Origin: Arcticibacter tournemirensis
GTDB lineage: Bacteria > Bacteroidota > Bacteroidia > Sphingobacteriales > Sphingobacteriaceae
Length of the DNA: 64,000 nucleotides
Direction of reading: 5' to 3'
Assembly (NCBI RefSeq): GCF_006716645.1
Contig: NZ_VFPL01000002.1
Coordinates: 310,001 to 374,000 of the forward strand
The number at the start of each line of letters is the position of its first letter. The stretch's first letter is position 1. The notes under the pieces were generated by a model. That model made no database searches. It worked only from the letters and a program-made list of their open reading frames with translations, and was not told the origin of the DNA. A program made the position numbers and the translations under genes. Positions 33,670 to 44,306 of this stretch are shown in pieces.

Positions 33670-35598
33670 TTAGGATGCCATGGTTCTCGTGGTCACACCG
33701 ACAACTATTTTTTTAACTGCATTTACAATAGAAAATGAATCGTATCCGCATTCTGCCCACAACTCAGGTTGCTCACCGTGTTCTATTATTTTATCAGGGA
33801 TTCCTAACCTTATCACCCTGGCTGTATAATCATTATCCGCCATAAACTCCAGCACTGCGCTTCCCATTCCTCCCTGGATACATCCATCTTCAACCGTGAT
33901 AACCTTTTTAAAGTTAGCGAACACCTCATGCAAGAGTTCTTCGTCAAGTGGCTTTAAGTAACGCAGATCATAATGTGCCGGATGAATGCCCTCTGCGTTT
34001 AATTCATGGCAGGCCTTTACTGCTTCATTCCCAATATGCCCTATCGTAAGGATGGCTAGCTCTTCGCCATCACACACCTTCCTGCCTTTTCCTACAGGAA
34101 CCACTTTCATCGGCCTTCTCCAGTCAGGCATAACACCTGTCCCTCTTGGATAGCGGATAGAAAAAGGCCCCATATTGTCCTGCTGAGCTGTAAACATCAG
34201 GTTCCGCAGTTCTTCTTCATTCATTGGAGCCGAAACGATCATATTGGGAATGCATCGCATGTAGGCGAGGTCGTAAGCACCATGGTGGGTTGCGCCGTCG
34301 GCCCCGGCCATTCCGGCCCTGTCCAGGCAAAAGACGACATTCAGGTTTTGTATCGCCACATCATGTATCACCTGATCATAGGCTCTTTGCATGAAGCTGG
34401 AATAGATATTGCAAAAGGGCAGCTTCCCTCTGGTAGCTAAACCAGCCGAAAATGTAACGGCATGCTGTTCGGCAATGCCGACATCAAAGGCGCGATCGGG
34501 CATGGCCTTCATCATAATGTTTAGAGAACTTCCACTCGGCATTGCGGGCGTTACACCCATTATTGCAGGATTCTTCTCGGCAAGTTCCACTAGCGTGTGG
34601 CCAAAAACGTCCTGGTACTTAGGAGGCTGAGGCTTTTCAGCTTTAACCTTCTTAATTTCACCAGTGATCTTGTCGAAAAGTCCCGGTGCGTGCCATTTGG
34701 TCTGATCCTTTTCCGCAAGAGCAAAACCTTTACCTTTAACGGTTACGCAGTGTAGCAGCTTGGGTCCCGGAATGTTGCGAAGGTCTTTTAAGACTTTGAC
34801 CAATTGCTTTACATCATGTCCGTCTATTGGGCCGAAATAACGGAAATTAAGAGCTTCGAAAAGATTGCTCTCCTTCAGTAAAGTTCCCTTGATGCTTTTT
34901 TCTATTTTCTTGACTACCTGAAGGGCATTCGGGCCTAGTTCGGAAAGCTTTGCAAGCACATGCCCGATATCATCACGGAACCGGTTATACTGCCTGGAAG
35001 TTGTGATAGCAGTAAGGTACTCTTTCAAGGCACCTACGTTTGGATCTATAGACATACAGTTATCATTGAGTATCACCAAAAGATTGGAGTTCTCGATGCC
35101 TGCATGATTAAGCGCTTCAAATGCCAGCCCTGCCGTCATTGCGCCGTCGCCAATCACTGCAACATGCTGCCTGTCTTTTTCGCCGTTATGATTCGAAGCT
35201 ACGGCCATCCCTAATGCAGCCGATATCGAAGTAGAAGAATGCCCTACACCAAACGTGTCATATTCGCTTTCACCGCGCTTAGGAAAGCCGCTGATTCCTT
35301 TATATACTCTATTAGTATGAAAAACAGAACGCCGCCCCGTCAGAATTTTATGACCGTAAGCCTGATGGCCTACATCCCAAACGAGCTGGTCGTATGGAGT
35401 ATTGAGAACGTAGTGCAAGGCCACCGACAGCTCTACAACGCCAAGGCTGGCACCAAAGTGACCTCCATTTACAGAAACCACGTCAATAATATACTGACGC
35501 AATTCTTTGCAAAGTCGTTCCAGATCGGCCTCACTAAGTTTCTTTAAATCAGATGGGTAGTTAATGTTTTCTAACAGTTCGCCCGCCTTTACTTCCAT
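33670..35598 (-). CDS. dxs: 1-deoxy-D-xylulose-5-phosphate synthase
   Basis: The 642-residue protein is a full-length DXS. The N-terminal thiamine-diphosphate domain has [36 protein letters not shown], and [20 protein letters not shown] (GDG motif to Asn). The second domain has [23 protein letters not shown] with the catalytic Glu, and the third has [11 protein letters not shown]. It condenses pyruvate and glyceraldehyde 3-phosphate, the first step of the MEP isoprenoid pathway. It stands alone, with a terminator downstream and a 248-bp divergent space to scpA. Confidence 0.97.
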   Translation of the reverse strand: MEVKAGELLENINYPSDLKKLSEADLERLCKELRQYIIDVVSVNGGHFGASLGVVELSVALHYVLNTPYDQLVWDVGHQAYGHKILTGRRSVFHTNRVYKGISGFPKRGESEYDTFGVGHSSTSISAALGMAVASNHNGEKDRQHVAVIGDGAMTAGLAFEALNHAGIENSNLLVILNDNCMSIDPNVGALKEYLTAITTSRQYNRFRDDIGHVLAKLSELGPNALQVVKKIEKSIKGTLLKESNLFEALNFRYFGPIDGHDVKQLVKVLKDLRNIPGPKLLHCVTVKGKGFALAEKDQTKWHAPGLFDKITGEIKKVKAEKPQPPKYQDVFGHTLVELAEKNPAIMGVTPAMPSGSSLNIMMKAMPDRAFDVGIAEQHAVTFSAGLATRGKLPFCNIYSSFMQRAYDQVIHDVAIQNLNVVFCLDRAGMAGADGATHHGAYDLAYMRCIPNMIVSAPMNEEELRNLMFTAQQDNMGPFSIRYPRGTGVMPDWRRPMKVVPVGKGRKVCDGEELAILTIGHIGNEAVKACHELNAEGIHPAHYDLRYLKPLDEELLHEVFANFKKVITVEDGCIQGGMGSAVLEFMADNDYTARVIRLGIPDKIIEHGEQPELWAECGYDSFSIVNAVKKIVVGVTTRTMAS

Positions 35599-35846
35599 AC
35601 TGTAGCAGCGTAAAATTTAAAACCACAAAGTAACTCAATAATATTTAGAAAATATTGTTTGCTACTCTTTTATTTAATATTCCTGTTACAAAATCAATAT
35701 ACGAATAATTTCCGTGCTTGAGAAGCAGCTTTTCTACCATTCAAACTATCTGAACCGGTAATAATCACAGTAAAATGTCAGCTTATCTCAATGCCTTCGA
35801 AGAACAGTTTTATAGATGAAATTAAATCTTTATTTTTGAGCCACTT

Positions 35847-36608
35847 GTGATACAGAATGATACTTTCGACATCAGACTACCCCAGTTTGAAGGCCCATTT
35901 GACCTCCTTCTGTTCTTTATTGAGCGGGATGAGCTTGATATTCATTCTATTCCGATAGCAAAGATCACCGACGATTTCCTCGCTTATATCCAACAAATGA
36001 ACGCATTAAATATTGAACTCGCCAGTGAGTTCATTTTTGTTGCTGCTACTTTAATGCGTATCAAGGCAAGGATGCTACTTCCCAGACCAGATATGGATGA
36101 AAACGGGAACGAGATGGACCTGAAACGCGACCTTGTTCAAAAACTGTTAGAATATAAAAAGTTTAAAGCAGTTTCGGAAGAGTTTCGAATACTTGAGGAC
36201 ATGCGGTTTAAACAAGAAAAACGGGGAAATATAGCATCGGATCTTGAACTTATTGCTGAAACCTCCGAGCCGGGTGAAGAACTCTCAACTATAGGGTTAT
36301 ACCGCCTGATGCTCATCTATGATAAAGCAATATCCCGATATAAACAGCGTAGTACCGATGCTACGCATACCGTAGTACAGTATCCATATACTATCGAACA
36401 GCAGAAACGAATCATTTCTGAAATGCTCAGGCTTAATAAAAAAATGGATTTTTCAGAGATCGTAAAAAATTCGGAGAATAGAGTACATTTTATATACAAC
36501 TTCCTTGCAGTTCTGGAAATGCTGCAGCAACAGCTGATATCCATACAGACAGGTCTTGGATTTAATAACTTTTGGGTAACAGAAAAACCGGAACCGGCAT
36601 TTGAATAA
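35847..36608 (+). CDS. scpA: Segregation and condensation protein A
   Basis: The 253-residue protein is a kleisin ScpA. It begins [40 protein letters not shown], the SMC-binding N-terminal motif, and continues [25 protein letters not shown]; the C-terminal winged-helix region includes [28 protein letters not shown]. With SMC and ScpB it forms condensin. The start codon is GTG, as no in-frame ATG lies nearby and the family begins at this point. The stop lies 19 bp before the glyA ATG, suggesting co-transcription. Confidence 0.95.
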   Translation: MIQNDTFDIRLPQFEGPFDLLLFFIERDELDIHSIPIAKITDDFLAYIQQMNALNIELASEFIFVAATLMRIKARMLLPRPDMDENGNEMDLKRDLVQKLLEYKKFKAVSEEFRILEDMRFKQEKRGNIASDLELIAETSEPGEELSTIGLYRLMLIYDKAISRYKQRSTDATHTVVQYPYTIEQQKRIISEMLRLNKKMDFSEIVKNSENRVHFIYNFLAVLEMLQQQLISIQTGLGFNNFWVTEKPEPAFE

Positions 36609-36627
36609 TTTTAACAATCAAATACTA

Positions 36628-37899
36628 ATGAACAAAGACAACGTTGTTTTTAAACTCATCGAACAAGAGCAGGAACGCCAGGAAAGCGGCATTGAATTAA
36701 TTGCATCAGAGAATTTTGTAAGCAAACAAGTAATGGAAGCCGCCGGATCGGTGCTTACAAACAAGTATGCAGAGGGTTTGCCCGGCAAACGTTATTATGG
36801 AGGTTGTGAAATAGTTGATGAGGTTGAAACTATAGCTATAGAACGTGCGAAAAAATTATTTGGCGCTGAGTGGGCAAACGTGCAGCCACATGCCGGCGCA
36901 CAGGCAAACTCCGCAGTTTTTCTTGCACTCCTGAAGCCGGGCGATAAAATCCTCGGATTTGACCTTTCGCATGGAGGTCACCTAACGCATGGCTCTGCAG
37001 TAAATTCATCAGGCAAACTTTACTCTCCTCACTTTTATGGCGTAAGTAAAGAAACGGGCTTGATTGATTATAAGAAACTCGAAGAAGTTGCTTTAACTGA
37101 AAAGCCTAAACTGATTATATGCGGTGCATCGGCATACTCAAGAGAATGGGATTATAAATTCATTAGGGAAGTGGCTGATAAGGTAGGCGCGCTTGTACTT
37201 GCCGATATTTCTCATCCCGCAGGATTGATTGCGAAGGGACTTTTGGACAATCCTCTTCCGCATTGCCACGTAGTTACCACCACTACTCACAAGACACTCA
37301 GGGGGCCGCGGGGAGGTATGATCATGCTGGGCAAAGATTTCGAAAATCCTTTCGGGCTCAAAACTCCCAAGGGAGAGACCCGTATGATGTCATCGCTGCT
37401 TGATATGGCGGTATTTCCTGGTACGCAGGGCGGGCCGCTCGAGCACATCATTGCAGCAAAGGCTGTAGCTTTCGGCGAAGCACTGAGTGATGAATACGGA
37501 GAATACGCGCTTCAGGTGAAAAAGAATGCTGCAGCAATGGCAAAAGCGCTTACCGAAAGAGACTATCAAATTATTTCGGGCGGCACAGATAATCATCTGA
37601 TGCTGATAGATCTGAGAAATAAAAATATAACTGGGAAAGTGGCCGAAGCTGCCCTTCAGCAGGCGCATATTACCGTGAACAAAAACATGGTTCCATTTGA
37701 TGATAAGTCACCTTTCATTACCTCAGGGATACGTGTTGGTACTGCGGCAATAACTACCAGGGGTCTTAAGGAAGAGCATATGGTAAAAATCGTTGAATTT
37801 ATCGACTCGGTTATCACCGACGCCAATAATAGCAGCAAGCTTGAAAGCATCAGAAACGAAGTAAAGTCAATGATGTCCGACTTCCCTTTATATAAATAA
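36628..37899 (+). CDS. glyA: Serine hydroxymethyltransferase
   Basis: The 423-residue protein is a full-length GlyA. Signatures are [54 protein letters not shown] and [17 protein letters not shown] with the PLP-binding Lys. It converts serine and tetrahydrofolate to glycine and methylene-tetrahydrofolate. The frame also opens with a TTG at 36601 that would overlap scpA; the ATG at 36628 gives the usual length and is preferred. A strong terminator follows 13 bp after the stop. Confidence 0.97.
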   Translation: MNKDNVVFKLIEQEQERQESGIELIASENFVSKQVMEAAGSVLTNKYAEGLPGKRYYGGCEIVDEVETIAIERAKKLFGAEWANVQPHAGAQANSAVFLALLKPGDKILGFDLSHGGHLTHGSAVNSSGKLYSPHFYGVSKETGLIDYKKLEEVALTEKPKLIICGASAYSREWDYKFIREVADKVGALVLADISHPAGLIAKGLLDNPLPHCHVVTTTTHKTLRGPRGGMIMLGKDFENPFGLKTPKGETRMMSSLLDMAVFPGTQGGPLEHIIAAKAVAFGEALSDEYGEYALQVKKNAAAMAKALTERDYQIISGGTDNHLMLIDLRNKNITGKVAEAALQQAHITVNKNMVPFDDKSPFITSGIRVGTAAITTRGLKEEHMVKIVEFIDSVITDANNSSKLESIRNEVKSMMSDFPLYK

Positions 37900-37912
37900 A
37901 CTTTTACCATAC

Positions 37913-37957
37913 AGTTCCGGATTTGGAGGCTCTGAATCCGGAACTAATACCTCTTTT
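37913..37957 (+). terminator. Rho-independent terminator after glyA
   Basis: AGTTCCGGATT (37913-37923) and AATCCGGAACT (37935-37945) make a perfect 11-bp stem with an 11-base loop, followed by a pyrimidine-rich tract with TCTTTTCTT. It overlaps a possible N-terminal extension of the receiver gene, which argues for that gene starting later. Confidence 0.8.
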
Positions 37958-37982
37958 CTTAATACTAACCACTTTTAAAAGG

Positions 37983-38393
37983 ATGCCCTTACAAACTGAC
38001 CCCGACAAACAACTTTCCGGAAATGTACTTATTGCTGAAGACAATGAGATAAACCGGTTTGTGATGAAAAAACTTTTAAACAAGTGGGGAATCACAAGCG
38101 ACTTTGCTGAAAATGGTGAAATTGCGATTGAAAAAATAAAAAATGCGCGGTACGACGTCGTATTTATGGATATTCAAATGCCAATTCTGGACGGCATCAA
38201 GGCTACCCGAATCATCCGGGGAATGAACAATGGCGAGTTTAAAGATCTTCCAATTATCGCTTTAACCGCTACTGTAGCAAACCAGCAAATCGAGGAAATT
38301 ATTGATTCGGGGATGAATGATTATATATCAAAGCCGTTTGCCCCCGCCGAACTCTTCGCTAAGCTGGGATCTATACTTTACAAGGAACTTTGA
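37983..38393 (+). CDS. Stand-alone response-regulator receiver protein
   Basis: The 136-residue product is a CheY-like receiver domain with no output domain. It has VLIAEDNEINRFVMKKLL (acidic pair), VVFMDIQMPILDGIKATR with the phospho-acceptor Asp about residue 65, ALTAT (Thr) and YISKPF (Lys). The wording resembles receiver domains at the C-terminus of hybrid histidine kinases, so it may be a detached phospho-relay module. The ATG at 37983, after an AAAAGG stretch, is preferred over one at 37923, which lies inside the glyA terminator. No kinase gene is adjacent. Confidence 0.85.
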   Translation: MPLQTDPDKQLSGNVLIAEDNEINRFVMKKLLNKWGITSDFAENGEIAIEKIKNARYDVVFMDIQMPILDGIKATRIIRGMNNGEFKDLPIIALTATVANQQIEEIIDSGMNDYISKPFAPAELFAKLGSILYKEL

Positions 38394-38431
38394 AAATACA
38401 GGAATATCGTGATGATGCTTAGAAAAGAAAA

Positions 38432-38464
38432 AGCCGGTTACCGTGGGGGTATGCCGGCTCTTTC
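38432..38464. terminator. Hairpin terminator after the receiver gene
   Basis: AGCCGG (38432) pairs with CCGGCT (38454-38459), and the inner TACC/GGTA extend the stem. It has an A-rich tract before and TCTTT after, so it can act on both the receiver gene and the convergent comF gene. Confidence 0.65.
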
Positions 38465-38576
38465 TATCTAAATTAACGCTCTCAATTACTTATACTGTTA
38501 AACTCAAAAAAAGTTACTTTATTTTAATAAAAAGTTTAAAAATTTCACAATACACTGATATACAACCAAATACTTT

Positions 38577-39275
38577 TTACATAGTAAAGGCTATTGCGGC
38601 AATACTGATCCTCACTCCCGGAACAGACAGTAAGGTAAGTGCACAAGCTTCAACCGTTGCTCCCGTTGTTATTACGTCATCTACGATCAGTAAGTGCTTC
38701 CCTTGTAAGTTCTCCGGCCTTACGATATTAAAGGCACTCGTCATATTCTCCGATCTGAAAAATCTTGATTTTTTGGTTTGAGTACTGGTTGCAAGATTTC
38801 GCAATAGCGATTCAGAATCGACAGGAATACCTAATACTGTCGACAAACCGCTTGCAATACGTTCACTTTGATTGTACCCTCTCTTTCTCTCCCTGCTCTT
38901 ATGTAAGGGGACAGGCACTATAATATCCGGAGGATCGATACTGATAAAGTCTCTGATCTGGTTCCCATAAGTCTGCCCCAGCCAATGTCCAACCTCCGGC
39001 TTATGATTGTATTTTAGCTGATGAATCAATTTCTGAACTTTAGAGTTCTGATAAAAGTACAGGCACGCCATTGCATATTCGAACGGAAATCTTCCCCAGA
39101 ATTGTCGTGCTATTGAATTATCAGGCTGTAAATGGGAATTGGTGTAGGGTAAATGGAAACGGCATTCTGTACATACGACCGATTCATTTTTAACTAGCCC
39201 CCGACCACAGGCCGGGCATAATTCAGGAAAGAACAGCGAGACGAAGTCGCCCGCGTAATTCAATACTACATTCAT
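38577..39275 (-). CDS. comF: ComF-family phosphoribosyltransferase-like protein
   Basis: The 232-residue protein has an N-terminal zinc-ribbon (ELCPACGRGLV, then VVCTECRFHLPYT) and a C-terminal phosphoribosyltransferase-like domain with VPVPLHKSRERKRGYNQSERIA and LLIVDDVITTGATVEAC (PRPP loop). ComF proteins take part in DNA uptake in naturally competent bacteria, but the family is widespread in non-competent species. It is followed on the same strand by no close gene and lies 10 bp downstream of rlmN, so it is probably co-transcribed with it. Confidence 0.92.
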   Translation of the reverse strand: MNVVLNYAGDFVSLFFPELCPACGRGLVKNESVVCTECRFHLPYTNSHLQPDNSIARQFWGRFPFEYAMACLYFYQNSKVQKLIHQLKYNHKPEVGHWLGQTYGNQIRDFISIDPPDIIVPVPLHKSRERKRGYNQSERIASGLSTVLGIPVDSESLLRNLATSTQTKKSRFFRSENMTSAFNIVRPENLQGKHLLIVDDVITTGATVEACALTLLSVPGVRISIAAIAFTM

Positions 39276-39285
39276 TAATTACATG

Positions 39286-40338
39286 TCATGCTTTCTCTTT
39301 AATGGCCAGCTGACCACATGCGGCATCAATATCTTTTCCCCTGCTTCGCCTCACGTTGGTAATAATCCCCTGCTTCCTTAAATATACTGCAAAAGCTTCT
39401 GTCTTATCTTCTCCGGCATTTTGGAAAGAAGCAAACGAAATAGGATTATATTCAATGATATTTACTTTACAGGGCAGGTGCTTACAAAACTTAGCCAGTT
39501 CTGCTGCGTCCTGTAATCCATCGTTAAAACCATCGAAAATAATATATTCATATGTAACCGGGTTTTTCGTTTTTATGAAATAGTACTTAAGGGCCTCGGC
39601 AAGAGATTTCAATGTATTTTGTTCATTGATAGGCATTATTTCATTACGTTTTGTATCATTTGCAGCATGCAATGAAAGAGCGAGATTGAATTTTACCTGA
39701 TCGTCGCCAAGCTTTTTGATCATCTTAGCGATGCCGGCGGTCGACACGGTAATCCGTTTTGCCGACATGTTCAGGCCATCTTCTGAAGTAATACGATCAA
39801 CGGACTTCAGTACGTTAGCATAATTGAGCAACGGTTCGCCCATGCCCATATATACTATATTCGATAGCGGAATGCCGTAATTTTCGCGTGCCTGCTTGTC
39901 AATAAGCACTACCTGATCGTAAATTTCGCCCGGGTCGAGATTACGTTTCCGTTCCATATATCCGGTAGCACAAAATTTGCAGGTTAAGCTGCACCCTACC
40001 TGGGAACTCACACAGGCGGTCATTCGATCGGGTGCTGGTATCAAAACGCCCTCAATGATATTTCCATCTGAAAGCTTAAATGTATTTTTTATCGTTTTAT
40101 CGGAACTATATTGGGACTGGTGCACAGTCGCTGCATTAACCGTAAACTGCTCTTTCAGCTTCTCCCGCAAGGCTTTAGGTAAATTGCTCATTTCGTCGAA
40201 GTCTCTCGCCGATTTCATCCACAACCAGTCGGATACCTGCTTTGCCCTGAAGCCAGGTTCGCCTGCAGCAATTAAAAACTTCTTTAGCTCTTCAACTGAA
40301 AGGTTTCGTATATTCTTTTTTTCAACAACCTCATTCAC
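39286..40338 (-). CDS. rlmN: Dual-specificity 23S rRNA/tRNA adenine-C2 methyltransferase
   Basis: The 350-residue protein is a radical-SAM RlmN. The cluster motif GCSLTCKFCATGYMERKRNL (CxxxCxxC, about residues 115-125) and the methyl-carrying Cys near the C-terminus (GKDIDAACGQLA) are both present, with NIVYMGMGEPLLNY in between. It methylates A2503 of 23S rRNA and A37 of some tRNAs. Downstream comF is separated by only 10 bp. Confidence 0.97.
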   Translation of the reverse strand: MNEVVEKKNIRNLSVEELKKFLIAAGEPGFRAKQVSDWLWMKSARDFDEMSNLPKALREKLKEQFTVNAATVHQSQYSSDKTIKNTFKLSDGNIIEGVLIPAPDRMTACVSSQVGCSLTCKFCATGYMERKRNLDPGEIYDQVVLIDKQARENYGIPLSNIVYMGMGEPLLNYANVLKSVDRITSEDGLNMSAKRITVSTAGIAKMIKKLGDDQVKFNLALSLHAANDTKRNEIMPINEQNTLKSLAEALKYYFIKTKNPVTYEYIIFDGFNDGLQDAAELAKFCKHLPCKVNIIEYNPISFASFQNAGEDKTEAFAVYLRKQGIITNVRRSRGKDIDAACGQLAIKEKA

Positions 40339-40597
40339 AGCTCAAAGGTAATTATTATTATTCTGAAAGACGCAGAAGTCGCCCTCTTTTACAATATACA
40401 GATATTAAAAAGTCGTTGGGAGGATGTGATGTATGTCTTATATTATTTTGCTTACCCGTCTGACTGAGGGAGATAGTGTCACATACACGACCAAACAAAA
40501 AAGGGTAAACAAAACAGCGTAAAATATTGTTTCGGTAAAAACTAAATTTTTTTTAGGTTTGACTAACAGGGGATGATGGGTTTTGGAAATTTCAATT

Positions 40598-41773
40598 ATG
40601 GTAAACTATTATTCCGCAGATTACATTCTGCCAGTTACGGGGTCACCAGTCAAGAACGGAACGATTGCAGTTAAGAAAGGTTCTATACTTGAAATATATG
40701 AAGAAAACAGTCCTGCTCTGGCTGATAAACAAGTGCAGCGATTACAGGGAGTTATTGTTCCTGGCTTTGTTAACTGCCATTGTCATCTCGAATTATCGTG
40801 GCTCCATAACAAGACCCCTAAAGGTTCGGGACTAATCCCCTTCATAAAAGAGGTGGTAAAGACCAGAAGAAAACCGCCTGAGGAGGATCCCGCTGAGGCA
40901 ATGGAAAGAGCCGACAGGATGATGTATAAAAACGGAATAGTTGCTGTAGGCGATATTTCAAATGTGATTGACTCAAAGGCGGTAAAGCAAAAAAGCCCTA
41001 TATACTATCATACATTTGTTGAGCTGATAGGATTTGAGCCCGACCGGGCCAAAGACATATTTAGAGCCGGAGCTGACCTTTTTGAAGAGTTTAAGCCATT
41101 AAAAGCTTCTGTTGTGCCGCATGCTCCATATTCTGTTTCGCGAAGACTATTCAGATTTATGAGTAAGTTCTGTTGGGAAACAGGAAGTCTTTTGTCTATA
41201 CACAATCAGGAGAGCGAAGAAGAGAACAAGCTTTTCAGGTATAAAAGCGGAGATTTCCTGGATTTTTACAGGGATTTGAATATTGATATTAGTTTTTTCA
41301 AAGCTCAGGCCAGGAACTCTGTACAAAGCTTTATTCCGCTGCTTCCTGAAAAGCAGAAGCTGTTGCTTGTACACAACACCTATACCAGCCTCAAAGATAT
41401 TTACTTTATTAAGCGATCGGAGCGGGAGGTTACTTTTTGTTTTTGCCCAAATGCCAATCTTCATATTGAAAAGCGATTGCCTAAAATAGAAATGTTTCTT
41501 CACAACGATTTCAACCTCACTCTAGGCACAGACAGCCTTGCTTCGAATGATAATTTATGCATCCTTTCGGAACTAAAGACCCTTCATGCGGCTTTTCCAT
41601 CTCTCGAACTTACAGAAACTATCAAGTGGGCCACAATAAACGGTGCAAGATTCCTTGAGGTTGACGAAAACTTAGGGAGCCTGGAAAAAGGGAAAAAACC
41701 CGGACTAAACCTGATAACTAAAATGAATGGGTTGTCGCTGACTCCGGAATCAGAAGTAACGAAATTGGTTTAG
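40598..41773 (+). CDS. Amidohydrolase-superfamily deaminase-like enzyme
   Basis: The product (about 391 residues) belongs to the TrzN/ATZ/MTA-SAH deaminase branch. It has GFVNCHCHLELSWL (HxH metal ligands), PHAPYSVSRRLF, LSIHNQESEEEN, LLVHNTYTS and LTLGTDSLASND (final metal Asp). Such enzymes deaminate or dechlorinate N-heterocycles; relatives include aminofutalosine deaminase of menaquinone synthesis, but no other such gene is visible here. The frame begins with TTG at 40583; the ATG at 40598 is the likelier start. The 259-bp space before it holds no supported gene. Confidence 0.85.
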   Translation: MVNYYSADYILPVTGSPVKNGTIAVKKGSILEIYEENSPALADKQVQRLQGVIVPGFVNCHCHLELSWLHNKTPKGSGLIPFIKEVVKTRRKPPEEDPAEAMERADRMMYKNGIVAVGDISNVIDSKAVKQKSPIYYHTFVELIGFEPDRAKDIFRAGADLFEEFKPLKASVVPHAPYSVSRRLFRFMSKFCWETGSLLSIHNQESEEENKLFRYKSGDFLDFYRDLNIDISFFKAQARNSVQSFIPLLPEKQKLLLVHNTYTSLKDIYFIKRSEREVTFCFCPNANLHIEKRLPKIEMFLHNDFNLTLGTDSLASNDNLCILSELKTLHAAFPSLELTETIKWATINGARFLEVDENLGSLEKGKKPGLNLITKMNGLSLTPESEVTKLV

Positions 41774-42014
41774 GGAACTAGAGTTAAAAGTGAAGAGTGG
41801 AGAGTTGAAAGTTATATATGTGTACGTTAAGCTGGGGGTTGTTATATAAAGCTAATTACTGAAGTGTAATTGCCAAAAGCCAACTGCTCAACTGCCAAAC
41901 CCAAAGCCAACAGCTGAGATATCACTATTTTAGTTAATTTTGCAATTATATTACCTGCAAGGTCTGCGGTCAATTCTTATAGTTTTACAACCATTAAAGA
42001 AGAAGTGTAGTAAA

Positions 42015-42296
42015 GTGAAGCATTTGAATATTACTATAAGCGGGAAAGTGCAAGGCGTTTCGTTCAGGGCTGCAACAAAAGCTATTGCGGATCAGCTTTC
42101 GATAAAAGGATTGATTATCAATCAACCGGACGGCACAGTTTATATAGAAGCTGAAGGTGATTCCTTTTCATTAAATTACATGATCGAATGGTGTAACGAA
42201 GGTCCCGATAAAGCGGTGATCGAAAAAGTCGAGGTGGTAGAGGGTGAGCTAAAAAACTATCGTAATTTTGAAGTGGTAAAGAGGATAGCAGGCTAA
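42015..42296 (+). CDS. Acylphosphatase
   Basis: The 93-residue product matches acylphosphatase: ITISGKVQGVSFRAATKAIADQL carries the catalytic Arg (normally GVGFR, here GVSFR), and IKGLIINQPDGTVYIEAEG carries the catalytic Asn. It hydrolyses the carboxyl-phosphate bond of acylphosphates. The frame opens at 41940, but the family starts at the GTG at 42015, which is preceded by AAAGAAGAAG and gives the usual length, so the GTG is chosen. It lies 33 bp before the flippase gene. Confidence 0.9.
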   Translation: MKHLNITISGKVQGVSFRAATKAIADQLSIKGLIINQPDGTVYIEAEGDSFSLNYMIEWCNEGPDKAVIEKVEVVEGELKNYRNFEVVKRIAG

Positions 42297-42329
42297 ACAG
42301 CTGCATGCGAATAAATAACAATCGTTAAA

Positions 42330-43844
42330 TTGTCAACTTTAAAGAAATTTGCCGGACAAACGGCGATCTACGGAATCAGTACCGTTATATCCAGATTTTT
42401 AAACTTTATTCTTACCCCTATATATGTCGGTCTATATCCGGCAAAGGTGTATGGGATACTCACAACTTTATTTAGCTGGGCTTCCATTCTTAACGCTATC
42501 CTATCCTTTGGCATGGAAACCACGTTTTTTAGATTTTTAAACAAACATGGCAATAAGCGAAAGGTATACAGCAACACTTTTTTTACTGTAGCCGTTGTGG
42601 CAGTGGCCTTTACAATAATAGCTCTCTTTGCATCACAGGGTATTGCGCGGTGGATGTACCGTGAAAATGTAGCCAGCCTGGAAGATTACAAGATATTTAT
42701 AAAGCTTTTCATCTGGATACTTTGTATTGACGCGCTGTCTGTTATTCCTTTTGCGAAATTAAGGGCCGACGGTAGGCCAATAAAATATGCCACCATAAAG
42801 CTTATTAATATTTCGTGCTTTGTAGGGATAAACCTGTTCTTCCTTTTTATAGTACCGCTGGCCATTAAGAACGGATGGCCTCTCTCATCCTTCTTTGAGC
42901 AATGGTTCAGGCATGCATGGGTCGGGTATGTGTTTATTGCTAACCTGGTAGCAAGTATTGTCACACTGCTGCTGTTGTTGCCGGAACTGCTTCAGCTGAC
43001 TTTTGACATCGACACCAGGCTTATCAGTGAAATGTTCCTATACAGCTTTCCGGTACTTATTGCTAATCTGTCATTCATAATTAATGAGAATTCTGACAAG
43101 CTTTTTCTGGAAAAATTACTACCCGGCGATGTCGCCAGTACGCAGGTGGGTATATACGGCGCCTGCAGCAAAATCGCCATCTTCCTCAGTATTTTTATAC
43201 AGGCATTCAGACTTGGAGCCGAACCCTTTTTCTTCAGCTACGCTAAAAACCGCAATGCTGGTGAAACGTATGCCAAAATAATGCATTACTTTATAATAGC
43301 CATCTCACTGATCTTTGTTGCCCTTGTAGCCAATATAGACCTGTTAAAATATTTCATTCGTTCGCATGATCCTGATCAGCGCATTTTATATTGGTCGGGA
43401 TTACAGGTAGTACCGGTATTGCTGTTTGGCTATGTAAGCCTGGGCATTTACATGAACTTATCTATCTGGTACAAGCTTTCTGATCAAACGAGATACGGTT
43501 TATATATTTCGGGTATCGGAGCGATACTGACCATTGTTCTCAACGTTATTTTCATTCCGAAGTACAGCTATATTGCTTCGGCATGGATTTCGCTTTTCAC
43601 CTACTTCACCATGATGGTACTGTCGTACATCCTGGGACAAAAGAATTATCCTATACCATATAATTTAAAAAAAGCGTTGCTATATCTTATATTAGCCATA
43701 CTGACGGTAGTGTTATCCTTCAACGTATTTCAGAGGAACATCATCGCAGGAAACGTTCTTCTGGTGATTTTTGCTGCAATAGCATTTTTTAAAGAGCGAA
43801 AGGAACTTTTGCAAATTATGGGGAAAGGCAATGAACGTAGTTAA
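42330..43844 (+). CDS. Wzx-type polysaccharide/lipid-linked oligosaccharide flippase
   Basis: The 504-residue membrane protein has about 14 hydrophobic segments and belongs to the MATE/MOP polysaccharide-transport group (FAGQTAIYGISTVISRFLNFILTPIYVGLYPAKVYGILT at the N-terminus; conserved ENSDKLFLEKLLP in the middle). It would flip lipid-linked glycans across the inner membrane. The start is a TTG at 42330: an in-frame stop precedes it and no ATG lies nearby. It is followed after 28 bp by dut. In many Bacteroidota this flippase sits next to dut and a TPR gene, as here (from general knowledge). Confidence 0.85.
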   Translation: MSTLKKFAGQTAIYGISTVISRFLNFILTPIYVGLYPAKVYGILTTLFSWASILNAILSFGMETTFFRFLNKHGNKRKVYSNTFFTVAVVAVAFTIIALFASQGIARWMYRENVASLEDYKIFIKLFIWILCIDALSVIPFAKLRADGRPIKYATIKLINISCFVGINLFFLFIVPLAIKNGWPLSSFFEQWFRHAWVGYVFIANLVASIVTLLLLLPELLQLTFDIDTRLISEMFLYSFPVLIANLSFIINENSDKLFLEKLLPGDVASTQVGIYGACSKIAIFLSIFIQAFRLGAEPFFFSYAKNRNAGETYAKIMHYFIIAISLIFVALVANIDLLKYFIRSHDPDQRILYWSGLQVVPVLLFGYVSLGIYMNLSIWYKLSDQTRYGLYISGIGAILTIVLNVIFIPKYSYIASAWISLFTYFTMMVLSYILGQKNYPIPYNLKKALLYLILAILTVVLSFNVFQRNIIAGNVLLVIFAAIAFFKERKELLQIMGKGNERS

Positions 43845-43872
43845 CACAACGCACACCCATCTAAAATAACAC

Positions 43873-44304
43873 ATGAATATTAAAGTAATTAATCGTTCGG
43901 ACAACCCAATGCCTGCATACGAAACGATACATGCAGCAGGAATGGATATCAGGGCTTCTGTAAATGAGGAAGTTTGTATTAAGCCATTTCAACGGGTGCT
44001 CATTCCCACTGGTTTATACATCGAATTGCCCGAGGGTTACGAAGCACAGATACGACCACGCAGTGGTTTAGCGTTAAAAAATGGAATCACTGTACTCAAC
44101 TCGCCGGGAACTATCGACGCAGATTATAGGGGTGAGGTAAAAATCCTCCTGATAAATTTGTCAGATACGGATTTCATGGTACAGAACGGCGACCGGATTG
44201 CGCAGATGATCATAGCCAAACATGAACAGGCAGAATGGGTACAGGCTGAAATTTTAAATGAAACAACCAGAGGTACTGGCGGTTATGGACATACAGGAGT
44301 TTAA
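43873..44304 (+). CDS. dut: Deoxyuridine 5'-triphosphate nucleotidohydrolase
   Basis: The 143-residue protein is a trimeric dUTPase with all five motifs: [45 protein letters not shown] and the C-terminal [11 protein letters not shown] arm. It hydrolyses dUTP to dUMP, keeping uracil out of DNA and feeding thymidylate synthesis. It lies 2 bp before the TPR gene, which suggests a shared transcript with the envelope genes downstream. Confidence 0.97.
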   Translation: MNIKVINRSDNPMPAYETIHAAGMDIRASVNEEVCIKPFQRVLIPTGLYIELPEGYEAQIRPRSGLALKNGITVLNSPGTIDADYRGEVKILLINLSDTDFMVQNGDRIAQMIIAKHEQAEWVQAEILNETTRGTGGYGHTGV

Positions 44305-44306
44305 AA

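Noticed and set aside
37923-37982. Start of the receiver gene at 37923
   Set aside because: It lies within the glyA terminator hairpin, and the family begins with the later ATG at 37983.
41940-42014. N-terminal extension of acylphosphatase
   Set aside because: The 25 extra residues do not match the family; the GTG at 42015 gives the usual length and has an A/G-rich site before it.
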